Positions 7,637 to 13,778 of a DNA stretch of 13,778 nt are shown piece by piece. Position 1 is the stretch's first letter, and each line of letters opens with the position of its first letter. The position numbers and the translations under genes are program-made. A model generated the notes under the pieces. It made no database searches. It was not told where the DNA came from and saw nothing but the letters and a program-made list of their open reading frames with translations. Location: positions 1 to 13,778 of the forward strand of contig JABUTE010000237.1 of NCBI GenBank assembly GCA_021443825.1, in the 5' to 3' direction. The stretch is from Bacillota bacterium. GTDB taxonomy: Bacteria; Bacillota; Clostridia; Peptostreptococcales; Anaerovoracaceae.

Positions 7637-9271
7637 ATGCAGATCATCAAAAACAGTATCGTTTTTAAGTTCATATATGCGCTGATGACCTTTTTCGCCA
7701 ATGCCTGGAACCACAGCCTGCTGAACCGCTGCGTGCAGGGGCTTGGCTTTTCGTGGGAGCATTCCGCAGCAAAGAGGCGCTGGATCTTCTTTTACAGCAG
7801 AAAGGACCCTGCCGCTTATTCGCTGTGGGCAAAGCTGCTCGAAGGGATCGAGGCTGTTTTCCTGTGGATCGGAAAGCTGCTGCAGGCCAGCCTCTTCTAC
7901 CGGCTTGTGTGCGGCCTGAAGGATCTGTATTTTAAGCTGACGAAAAACAGTCTCGTCTTCGGATGGATCAACCGTCTCAGCTTAAAGCAATGGTTCTATA
8001 TTGCCTTTGCCTGCTATCTGCCGCTGGAATACCTGCTGCGCGATCTGCTGCACCTGGGCATCGCCGGCATCTGGGAAGAGCTCTTTATCCTTCTCGGAGG
8101 CGTGTTCGTCTGCTGGCGCAGCTGCTTTGAAGAGCATAAGGGCGTGCTGTCAAGAGCCAGCTCGGTTGAGGCTGCTTTGGTTCTATACATTCTGGTGGGC
8201 ATGGCATTGATGCTTCTCATCCGGCCGTATCCTGCCATCGCCCTTGCCGGCTACCGGGCCCAGTTTGAATATCTGATCTGGTTCATGCTGATCCTGCGCC
8301 TCATCGATACGAAAAAAGACGCACGTTTTCTGATCTATGCCTTTCTGGCTGTCATGACGGTGCTCAGCCTTCACGGCATCTACCAGTTCATCATCGCGGT
8401 GCCCATTCCCGCCTCCTGGACCAGCCAGGGCGAAAGCGCCGTTCGCACTCGGGTGTTCTCCCTCACCGGAAGCCCCAATATCTTCGGCGCTCTGCTGATC
8501 CTGTCGGCTCCCATCGCCGCCGCCCTGATGTACTATTGCAAAAAAACCTGGCAGAAGATCTTTTTCCTGGCGGTCACCTTCCTGATCTGCCTGTGCGATC
8601 TGTTCACCTTCAGCAAGGGCTCCTGGATCGGCCTTGCGGCAGCCGTGGTGCTGTTTGCATTTCTGGTCGACCGCAGGCTGCTGGGGCTGATGGCTGCCGG
8701 CATCGGCGCCATTCTGGTGGCCGTGCCCTCCATCACCAACCGGATCGCCTATGTCTTTACCGCCGATTACGCTATGCGCTCTGCTGCGGCGGGCCGCACC
8801 ATGCGCTGGAAGGCGGGCCTCGACCTGCTCTACCGCAGCAACAAATGGCTGGGCTTTGGCCTGGGCCGGTTCGGCGGCGCCGTCGCCATGAACAACCGGG
8901 TGCTGGAAGAGACGAACGAATTTAAATATTTCACCCTCGACAACTATTACATGAAAACTCTTGTTGAAATGGGCTGGGTCGGTCTGTTATGCTTTATATT
9001 GCTGCTGGCGATCCTGCTGGCGGCAGGTTTTCGTGCGACGGGAAGACAGCTGGCTCTCGGCCCCAAAGACCCTGAAAAGGATCCTCTTTTCCGCCATGCG
9101 GGCAATGACGGCATCCTGTGCGCCGGCGTTTTATGCGGTCTGGTCGCCGTGATCATCCACTGCTATTACGAAAATCTCTTTGAAGAGCCCTACATGATGG
9201 CCTATTTCTGGGGCATCGCGGCGGCTTTGATCTGCCTTGGCTGTTTTACCGATAAAAGGGAGGAAGCATGA
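7637..9271 (+). CDS. O-antigen ligase / Wzy-type polysaccharide polymerase (Wzy_C domain)
   Basis: This 544-residue polytopic membrane protein joins or polymerises polysaccharide units on the outer face of the membrane. After an unusual N-terminal region (residues 1-115) come about ten hydrophobic segments. The Wzy_C/O-antigen-ligase core is recognisable from RVFSLTGSPNIFGALLIL (about 272-290), FTFSKGSWIGLAAAVVL, RWKAGLDLLY, WLGFGLGRFGG (about 404-414) and the loop DNYYMKTLVEMGWVGLL (from about 435). In this family the large loop between late segments carries the catalytic residues. The N-terminal region holds five similar amphipathic stretches in identical register (listed separately). The ATG is 4 nt after the DUF4330 stop, with only a weak ribosome binding site, and its stop overlaps the tagA start (ATGA). 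Whether it ligates polymer to the wall or polymerises repeats cannot be told. Confidence 0.87.
   Translation: MQIIKNSIVFKFIYALMTFFANAWNHSLLNRCVQGLGFSWEHSAAKRRWIFFYSRKDPAAYSLWAKLLEGIEAVFLWIGKLLQASLFYRLVCGLKDLYFKLTKNSLVFGWINRLSLKQWFYIAFACYLPLEYLLRDLLHLGIAGIWEELFILLGGVFVCWRSCFEEHKGVLSRASSVEAALVLYILVGMALMLLIRPYPAIALAGYRAQFEYLIWFMLILRLIDTKKDARFLIYAFLAVMTVLSLHGIYQFIIAVPIPASWTSQGESAVRTRVFSLTGSPNIFGALLILSAPIAAALMYYCKKTWQKIFFLAVTFLICLCDLFTFSKGSWIGLAAAVVLFAFLVDRRLLGLMAAGIGAILVAVPSITNRIAYVFTADYAMRSAAAGRTMRWKAGLDLLYRSNKWLGFGLGRFGGAVAMNNRVLEETNEFKYFTLDNYYMKTLVEMGWVGLLCFILLLAILLAAGFRATGRQLALGPKDPEKDPLFRHAGNDGILCAGVLCGLVAVIIHCYYENLFEEPYMMAYFWGIAAALICLGCFTDKREEA
7652..7981 (+). repeat. Five amphipathic Ser-Leu repeats in the N-terminus of the ligase
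   Basis: Five segments of ten residues share the pattern S-(L/I)-hydrophobic-x-x-x-x-x-x-(L/I): SIVFKFIYAL (7-16), SLLNRCVQGL (27-36), SLWAKLLEGI (62-71), SLFYRLVCGL (85-94) and SLVFGWINRL (105-114). Spacing between serines is 20, 35, 23 and 20 residues. Position nine is small (Ala or Gly) in four of five. They look like short membrane-surface helices preceding the first transmembrane segments. The nucleotide sequences are not repeated, so conservation is at the protein level. Confidence 0.55.
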
Positions 9272-10023
9272 GCAACCCTGCAAGAGAACGGATGGATATT
9301 CTGGGCATTCCGGTAGACCGGGTCACCATGGAATCGGCACTTGCCATCTTCGATGAGCTGCTGGCAGCAGACGGCTGCCATATGATCGTCACCCCCAATT
9401 CGGAGATCGTATCCAATGCAACAAAGAACCCGCAGCTGGCAGAGCTGATCCGCTCGGCGGATCTGGTCATTCCCGACGGCATCGGCCTGGTAAAGGCCTC
9501 TGCCCTTCTCGGGCAGCCCCTCACGGAGCGGGTCACCGGCATCGACTTCAGCTTCAATGCCCTGAAAAAGCTGGCGGCAGAAGGAAAAAGCGCCTATCTG
9601 CTGGGCAGCAAGCCGGGCATCGCCGAAGAAGCGGCGAAAAAGCTGGCGGAGCAGATCCCCGGACTGATCATCGCCGGAACAAGAAACGGCTACTTTAAAG
9701 AAGAAGACGAACGGGCTATCGTGGAGGATATCAACGGCTCCGGCGCCAGCTTTCTGCTGGTCGCTCTGGGCTCCCCCAAGCAGGAGCTGTTCATCGAAAA
9801 ATACAAGAACAGCCTTCCCTCGGTAAAGGCAGCCATCGGCGTGGGCGGAAGCCTGGATGTTTGGTCCGGCACGCTGCAGCGCGCCCCCCGGTTCTATCAG
9901 GACCACGGGCTGGAATGGCTGTACCGGCTTCTGCAGGAGCCATCCCGCATCGGTAGAATGGCGGAGATCCCGCGTTTTTTAATAAAGGTATGTGTATCAA
10001 GGAGGAAAAATGCAAATCGCTGA
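9268..10023 (+). CDS. tagA: TagA/WecG/CpsF-family glycosyltransferase (GT26)
   Basis: The protein has 251 residues. Family members transfer N-acetylmannosamine or a related amino sugar to undecaprenyl-linked GlcNAc, the committed step of wall teichoic acid or other wall-polymer linkage units. Visible motifs are MIVTPNSEIV (Thr42, Asn44), ADLVIPDGIGLV (Asp70, equivalent to the proposed catalytic Asp of Thermoanaerobacter TagA), LVALGSPKQELF (Gln172) and GVGGSLDVWSGTLQRAP. The C-terminal tail FYQDHGLEWLYRLLQEPSRIGRM is the appendage that helps TagA dock to membrane and complete its active site. GGGAGG precedes the ATG, which overlaps the ligase stop. Its 3' end overlaps the transketolase gene by 14 nt. 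The acceptor in this organism is unknown, and either tagA or wecG would be a fair symbol. Confidence 0.92.
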   Translation: MSNPARERMDILGIPVDRVTMESALAIFDELLAADGCHMIVTPNSEIVSNATKNPQLAELIRSADLVIPDGIGLVKASALLGQPLTERVTGIDFSFNALKKLAAEGKSAYLLGSKPGIAEEAAKKLAEQIPGLIIAGTRNGYFKEEDERAIVEDINGSGASFLLVALGSPKQELFIEKYKNSLPSVKAAIGVGGSLDVWSGTLQRAPRFYQDHGLEWLYRLLQEPSRIGRMAEIPRFLIKVCVSRRKNANR

Positions 10024-10831
10024 ACTTAAGAATGTCGCTGCACAGGTTCGCAGAGACATCGTAACCGCAGTTTACAGCGCACAGTCCGGACACCCCGGCG
10101 GGTCCCTTTCCTGTGCCGATGTGCTCACTGCCCTGTATTTTGAGATCATGAATGTGGATCCCAAGAATCCCAAGGATCCCGCCCGCGACCGGTTCGTCCT
10201 GTCGAAGGGCCATGCGACTCCCGCTCTGTATTCCGTACTGGCAGAAAGAGGCTTTTTCCCCGTTGAAGAGCTGACCACCTTCCGAAAGCTCGGCTCCCGG
10301 CTGCAGGGTCATCCCAATATGGAAACGCTGCCCGGCATCGACATGTCCACAGGCTCTTTGGGGCAGGGCATCTCTGCTGCGGTGGGTATGGCCATCGCAG
10401 GAAAGCTGGACAATGCTTCCTACCGTGTCTACTCCGTTCTGGGCGACGGCGAGCTGCAGGAAGGCCTGGTATGGGAGGCTGCCATGGCGGCTGCCCATTA
10501 CAAGCTGGATAACCTGTGCGCCATTGTTGACAACAACGGCCTGCAGATCGACGGCCCCAACGACAAGGTCATGAAGGTCAATCCCATCGACGAAAAGTTT
10601 AAGGCCTTCGGCTGGAACGTTCTGAAGGCAGACGGCCACGATATGGAATCTGTCGTCAATGCGCTGAATGAGGCAAAGACTCTGACCAACGGCAAGCCCA
10701 CCGTCATCGTCGCTTCCACCGTTAAGGGCAAGGGTGTAAGCTTTATGGAAAACAATGCTGGCTGGCACGGCAAGGCTCCCAACAGGGAGCAGGCGGAAGC
10801 CGCACTCAAGGAACTGGGAGGTAAGCTCTAA
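10010..10831 (+). CDS. Transketolase, N-terminal (TPP-binding) subunit
   Basis: The protein has 273 residues and starts MQIAELKNVAAQVRRDIV. The ATG at 10010 is chosen over a GTG at 9992 because AAGGAGG (9999-10005) lies just ahead of it. Motifs include SGHPGGSLSCADVLTALYF, RFVLSKGHATPALYSVL and the thiamine diphosphate motif GDGELQEG (145-152) ending in VDNNG (Asn175-Asn176). The last block binds the diphosphate and Mg2+. It pairs with the C-terminal subunit encoded next, as is common in Clostridia, to exchange two-carbon units among pentose, heptose, hexose and triose phosphates in the non-oxidative pentose phosphate pathway. The start lies inside tagA, and the stop shares one base with the next ATG (TAATG). 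Being the seventh gene of a wall-polymer operon is unusual for central metabolism. Confidence 0.95.
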   Translation: MQIAELKNVAAQVRRDIVTAVYSAQSGHPGGSLSCADVLTALYFEIMNVDPKNPKDPARDRFVLSKGHATPALYSVLAERGFFPVEELTTFRKLGSRLQGHPNMETLPGIDMSTGSLGQGISAAVGMAIAGKLDNASYRVYSVLGDGELQEGLVWEAAMAAAHYKLDNLCAIVDNNGLQIDGPNDKVMKVNPIDEKFKAFGWNVLKADGHDMESVVNALNEAKTLTNGKPTVIVASTVKGKGVSFMENNAGWHGKAPNREQAEAALKELGGKL

Positions 10832-11757
10832 TGGCAGATAAGATCGCAACCAGAGACAGCTTCGCGAAGGCTTTAGTCGAGCTGGGCGCCGAAAACCCCA
10901 ATGTAATCGCAATGAATGCCGACCTGTCGGCTTCCACCAAGACCGCTGATTTTGAAAAGGCTTATCCCGAAAGGTTCATCAATGCCGGCATCGCGGAATG
11001 CAATATGCTGGCCATGGCTGCCGGTATGGCCCATTGCGGAAAGACTGTATTCGCCAGCTCCTTCTGCATGTTCGCCTCGGGCAGAGCCTTCGAGATCATC
11101 CGCAACTCCATCGCTCACACCAACGCCAACGTAAAGCTCTGCGCTTCTCACGGCGGTCTGGCTGTCGGTGAAGACGGCGCCACTCACCAGAGCGTAGAGG
11201 ATGTGGCCATCATGAGAGACATCCCCAACATGGTAGTCCTGTCTCCTGCAGACGACGTATCCGCAAGAAAGCTGATCAAGGCCTGCGCCGCTTTTGAAGG
11301 GCCTGCCTATGTGCGCCTGGGCAGAGCTGCTGCTCCCGTGGTATATCCCGAGGACATGGAATTTACCATCGGCAAGGCTGTCACCGTAAAAGAAGGAAAT
11401 GACGTTACCATCATCTCCACCGGCTGCATGCTTGAGACCTGCATGAAGGCTGCCGAGCAGCTGGCTGCAGAGGGAATCAAGGCAAGAGTGCTGGATATGC
11501 ATACCATTAAGCCCATCGATGCCGATGCCATCGTCGCTGCGGCAAAAGAAACGAAGGGCATCGTTACCGTCGAAGACCATTCCGTTATCGGAGGCCTGGG
11601 CTCTGCCGTTGCAGAGGTGCTGTGCACGCAGCAGCCGGCAAAGATGCAGATGGTCGGCATTAAGGATACCTACGGCGAATCCGGAAAACCGGACGAACTG
11701 TACGAAAAGTACGGCCTCACCGTCAAGGATGTGGTCGCCGCTGCAAAGGCACTGTAA
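10831..11757 (+). CDS. Transketolase, C-terminal (pyrimidine-binding) subunit
   Basis: The protein has 308 residues and completes the split transketolase. The pyrimidine-binding domain is seen in FINAGIAECNMLAMAAGMA, where Glu56 is the residue that activates the cofactor. FASSFCMFASGRAFE, CASHGGLAVGEDGATHQ and IPNMVVLSPADD follow. The C-terminal domain includes VRLGRAAAPVVY, VTIISTGCMLETCM, VLDMHTIKPIDADAIV and VTVEDHSVIGGLGSAVAE. Length is normal for this subunit. GGGAGG lies upstream in the end of the N-subunit gene, and the one-base overlap with it suggests equimolar coupled translation. It is the last gene of the operon, closed by the terminator at 11779-11813. Confidence 0.95.
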   Translation: MADKIATRDSFAKALVELGAENPNVIAMNADLSASTKTADFEKAYPERFINAGIAECNMLAMAAGMAHCGKTVFASSFCMFASGRAFEIIRNSIAHTNANVKLCASHGGLAVGEDGATHQSVEDVAIMRDIPNMVVLSPADDVSARKLIKACAAFEGPAYVRLGRAAAPVVYPEDMEFTIGKAVTVKEGNDVTIISTGCMLETCMKAAEQLAAEGIKARVLDMHTIKPIDADAIVAAAKETKGIVTVEDHSVIGGLGSAVAEVLCTQQPAKMQMVGIKDTYGESGKPDELYEKYGLTVKDVVAAAKAL

Positions 11758-11778
11758 AAATATTGAATAAAACTTCCA

Positions 11779-11813
11779 ATGCCCTGATTTTTTCGGGGCA
11801 TTTTTTATTTTTT
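11779..11813 (+). terminator. Intrinsic terminator of the polysaccharide-transketolase operon
   Basis: ATGCCC (11779-11784) pairs with GGGCAT (11796-11801), extended by a T-G and a G-C pair around a 7-nt loop. A T-rich tract (11801-11813) follows. It lies 21 nt after the transketolase stop and ends the operon. Confidence 0.85.
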
Positions 11814-11828
11814 GTAACCGGATTGTAA

Positions 11829-11857
11829 TTGCAATTTGAAGGATGTATGTCCATAAT
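11829..11857 (+). promoter_or_regulatory. Candidate promoter of the SLH lipoprotein
   Basis: TTGCAA (11829-11834) and CATAAT (11852-11857) are separated by exactly 17 nt and match consensus at 4/6 and 5/6. A start near 11864 gives a leader of about 38 nt. The element is framed by an inverted repeat, TGTAACC (11813-11819) and GGTTACA (11868-11874), which might be an operator. Confidence 0.5.
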
Positions 11858-11901
11858 GGATTTGTCAGGTTACATTTTCTTTGTACAGAAAGGAAAAAGA
11901 A

Positions 11902-13497
11902 ATGAAAAACAAGAACGTAAAGCATATATGCATGGTGCTGGCAGTCATGCTGCTGCTCGCGCTGCTGGCCGGCTGCGGAATGCAGACCGAGACCTTCGTG
12001 ATCCACGAGGACGGCAGTATTTCGTATACCACCGGCTTCTATTATTCCGAAGATACGCTGACGGCGATGGAGACCACGCCTGAGACTCTGTTTGCCGGAA
12101 AGACCATGGTCACAAGAGAATATAACGGCAAAAAATATTATGCCGCAAAGGAAGATCTCGATACCTATGAGCTGTCTTCCGGCATCGAAGCCATCAATGC
12201 CAGAGAAAATGCTTATTTCTGGTTTGAAGAGAAGACCGTTCAGGGCGTAGATGGTCCTGCCAGATTCTGGGAATGCACCTTCAGCATTCCTTCCATCGAA
12301 AAGGCTGCTGACTCCTCCGATACCACGGCCCAGACGCTGGAGGGCATGTTCTATGCCATCTCCATGGACTTTCCTCACGGACTTAAGGCGTATCCTGTAG
12401 ATAACTACGACGAAAAGACGGATTGCTTCTACTTCCCCGTACAGGATGAGGATCAGGTCGTCGTCATTTCCGGCTGGCTGGATGAATACAAGCCCCTTCC
12501 TGCTGTCAGCGTAGAAAACGCCATCACCACCGTTAAGACCACCATGGATACCCCCAAGGCGGGAGTCATCAACAGCAAGGTAAAATTCACTACAGAGGTC
12601 GCCTGCAACGGCAAGGTGGTAAAGGATGCCATCCTTTCTTCCGAAGTTCACTGGGAGCATCACACCGGTGAAGACAAGGATCGCTGGATGTCCTTTGACT
12701 GCGACCCCATGATGGCCGGCGATGCCTTTGTCAAGGGAGAATACTATCTGGTAAGCTACACCGTGCTGATCGACGAAAAGTACGATCTGGAAATGCTGGG
12801 TGCCGTTCTCTTCAACGGTAGCCAGAATTACAATGTCAACGAATACGAGCACAGCATCACCCAGACCTGGACCTTCGGTCCTGTCGCAGGGGCTGTCAAT
12901 CCCTTTAAGGATGTTCCTTCCGGCAGCTACTACGAGGATGCTGTTCTGTGGGCCTTCTATCATGATCCCCAGATCACCGACGGAACCAGCCCGACCACCT
13001 TCAGCCCCGACAAGACCTGCACCCGCGGTCAGGTCGTCACCTTCCTGTGGAGAGTGGCCGGCTGCCCCGAGCCGAAGAGCACCAAGAATCCGTTTACCGA
13101 TGTCAAGAGCAGCGACTGGTTCTATAAGCCGGTGCTCTGGGCGGTAGAACAGGGCATTACCGACGGTACCAGCCCGACCACCTTCAGCCCGACAAACCCC
13201 TGCACCAATGCCCACATTCTCACCTTTATCCACAGAGCGGTCGGAACGCCTGCCGTATCGGCAGCTGCCGTCATCGACGGAGTTTCTGATCCCATCGGCA
13301 CCGCAGCCAATCAGAAGGTCATCGACGCTCTGAAGAAGGAGGCGTCGGGCATGGCGGAATGGTGCCGCGATTCCTTCGTATGGGCTTCGTTCAACGGTCT
13401 GCTGGAGGGCTCTTACACCGGCAAGTACGATGCAAAGGCTCCCTGCCCTAGAAAGAATGTGGTCTACTATCTCTACAACATGGATTTCATGGAGTAG
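11902..13497 (+). CDS. Lipoprotein with C-terminal S-layer homology (SLH) repeats
   Basis: The ATG at 11902 (AAAGGA 7 nt upstream) gives 531 residues; an in-frame TTG at 11881 is rejected because it overlaps the binding site. Residues 1-24 form a lipoprotein signal ending in LLAGC, so Cys25 should be lipidated and the protein anchored on the outer membrane face. Residues 26 to about 325 are unrecognised; the opening TFVIHEDGSISYTTGFYYSE faintly recalls LppM-type lipoprotein domains. SLH repeat 1 (334 to about 386) has NPFKDV, ITDGTSPTTFSP and TRGQ (374-377). Repeat 2 (396 to about 447) has NPFTDV and the same ITDGTSPTTFSP, but TNAH replaces the usual TRAE-like motif. A third, degenerate unit (about 484-531) has PRKN. 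SLH domains bind pyruvylated wall polysaccharide, the product of CsaB upstream. The gene has its own promoter and terminator. Confidence 0.88.
   Translation: MKNKNVKHICMVLAVMLLLALLAGCGMQTETFVIHEDGSISYTTGFYYSEDTLTAMETTPETLFAGKTMVTREYNGKKYYAAKEDLDTYELSSGIEAINARENAYFWFEEKTVQGVDGPARFWECTFSIPSIEKAADSSDTTAQTLEGMFYAISMDFPHGLKAYPVDNYDEKTDCFYFPVQDEDQVVVISGWLDEYKPLPAVSVENAITTVKTTMDTPKAGVINSKVKFTTEVACNGKVVKDAILSSEVHWEHHTGEDKDRWMSFDCDPMMAGDAFVKGEYYLVSYTVLIDEKYDLEMLGAVLFNGSQNYNVNEYEHSITQTWTFGPVAGAVNPFKDVPSGSYYEDAVLWAFYHDPQITDGTSPTTFSPDKTCTRGQVVTFLWRVAGCPEPKSTKNPFTDVKSSDWFYKPVLWAVEQGITDGTSPTTFSPTNPCTNAHILTFIHRAVGTPAVSAAAVIDGVSDPIGTAANQKVIDALKKEASGMAEWCRDSFVWASFNGLLEGSYTGKYDAKAPCPRKNVVYYLYNMDFME
12976..13190 (+). 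repeat. Near-identical DNA repeat in the two SLH units
   Basis: The stretch encoding TDGTSPTTFSP occurs at 12976-13006 and again at 13159-13189 with a single base difference (GGA versus GGT). DNA identity this high suggests recent duplication or gene conversion of the SLH unit, whereas the flanking parts of the repeats have diverged. Confidence 0.7.
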
Positions 13498-13547
13498 AAG
13501 CTTTGCCGGGCGACCGGTAAATATCAAAATCTAAGTCTAATCAAATG

Positions 13548-13585
13548 CTTCCTGTCCGGTGGTTCGCTGGGCAGGAAGTTTTTTT
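13548..13585 (+). terminator. Intrinsic terminator after the SLH lipoprotein
   Basis: Arms 13548-13557 and 13569-13578 form a 10-bp stem (CTTCCTGTCC with GGGCAGGAAG, one wobble) around an 11-nt loop, followed by seven Ts (13579-13585). The wobble is T-G on the plus strand, consistent with plus-strand transcription. The 50 nt between the stop codon and this stem hold no gene. Confidence 0.88.
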
Positions 13586-13778
13586 ATGGTCGGAGCAGGG
13601 GGGCATCCCCTGTAATTCACGGTCCTCGTGAACGACTGGATGCAGGCAAAGAAGGTCCGGAGTGCCGGAGCAAAGCCGCGTTCGAGACCTAACCCTGCGA
13701 TTGACAAACGAAGTGCCGTCAGAGCAGCGGTAGGTCCGATGGCAGATCGCACGACGCTTTAGCGGCGATTGCGATCAC
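13586..13778 (+). ncRNA. Structured non-coding RNA candidate, possibly HEARO/omega-RNA-like, running to right edge
   Basis: No plus frame stays open through this stretch, and the one minus frame crosses the terminator. Instead it is a chain of hairpins. CAGGGG/CCCCTG (13596-13601, 13607-13612). TTCACG/CGTGAA (13616-13621, 13627-13632). TCCGG/CCGGA (13656-13660, 13665-13669). A long stem GACCTA-a-CCCTGC with GCAG-c-GG-TAGGTC (13686-13698, 13724-13736), with TGAC/GTCA inside. GATCGC/GCGATC (13745-13750, 13771-13776), with CG and CGC/GCG nested under a TTTA loop. Wobble pairs favour the plus strand. The fold, size of at least 190 nt and position resemble the HEARO RNA found just upstream of iscB, as I recall it, but no iscB is in the window. 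Alternatives are part of a group II intron or another large RNA. Structure is well supported; family assignment is not. Confidence 0.5.

Noticed and set aside
10873..13527. Minus-strand open frame of 884 codons across the transketolase C-subunit and the SLH gene
   Set aside because: It lies antisense to two confidently identified genes and crosses an intrinsic terminator and an intergenic region. It has no domain and no ribosome binding site, and its length reflects codon bias of the real genes.
13701..13706. Perfect TTGACA -35 box within the right-edge region
   Set aside because: There is no -10-like sequence at 16-18 nt (GC-rich there), and the bases are used in the TGAC/GTCA stem.
13537..13752. 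Minus-strand open frame of 71 codons over the right-edge RNA
   Set aside because: It runs through the terminator hairpin and the palindromic stems, and it shows no family signature. The base-pairing explanation fits better.
1..13778. CRISPR array, tRNA, rRNA or transposase gene
   Set aside because: I looked for regularly spaced direct repeats, cloverleaf and rRNA signatures, and transposase motifs on both strands, and found none.

Overview
The window looks like chromosomal DNA of a Gram-positive anaerobe of the Bacillota, most likely class Clostridia. This is inferred from several things: a transketolase split into two genes, a CsaB-type polysaccharide pyruvyl transferase, an S-layer homology (SLH) lipoprotein, a TagA/WecG enzyme with a DUF4330 neighbour, strong AGGAGG-like ribosome binding sites and sigma-A-like promoters. 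Base composition is moderately GC-rich. No rRNA, tRNA, CRISPR array or transposase gene is visible.

Layout. (1) Positions 1-2808, minus strand: two peptide/amide hydrolases. An M20-family amidohydrolase (457 aa) comes first in transcription. An S9-family prolyl-oligopeptidase-type peptidase follows it; its C-terminal catalytic part lies beyond the left edge. A hairpin separates the two genes. (2) Positions 2809-3238: a divergent intergenic region with one predicted promoter per direction and a foldable 5' leader on the plus side. (3) Positions 3239-11757, plus strand: a tightly packed eight-gene operon ending at a clear intrinsic terminator. It encodes an exported hypothetical protein, a glycosyltransferase-CsaB fusion, a TuaH-like glycosyltransferase, a DUF4330 protein, an O-antigen ligase/Wzy-like membrane protein, a TagA/WecG glycosyltransferase, and the N- and C-terminal halves of transketolase. 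(4) Positions 11902-13497: a separately promoted lipoprotein with C-terminal SLH repeats, followed by a strong terminator. (5) Positions 13586-13778: a non-coding stretch that folds into a chain of well-paired hairpins. It is probably a structured RNA and runs to the right edge.

How the genes fit together. CsaB adds pyruvate ketals to secondary cell-wall polysaccharide, and SLH domains bind that pyruvylated polymer (established for Bacillus anthracis and relatives). The operon therefore plausibly builds, polymerises or attaches and pyruvylates the wall polymer that the downstream SLH lipoprotein could bind. The transketolase genes are translationally tied to the end of this operon, which may link pentose/heptose phosphate supply to polymer synthesis; that link is inference. 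The most unusual signal is the structured RNA at the right edge. Its position and fold raise the possibility of a HEARO/omega-RNA, the guide RNA type found just upstream of iscB nucleases. The gene that would prove this is not in the window.
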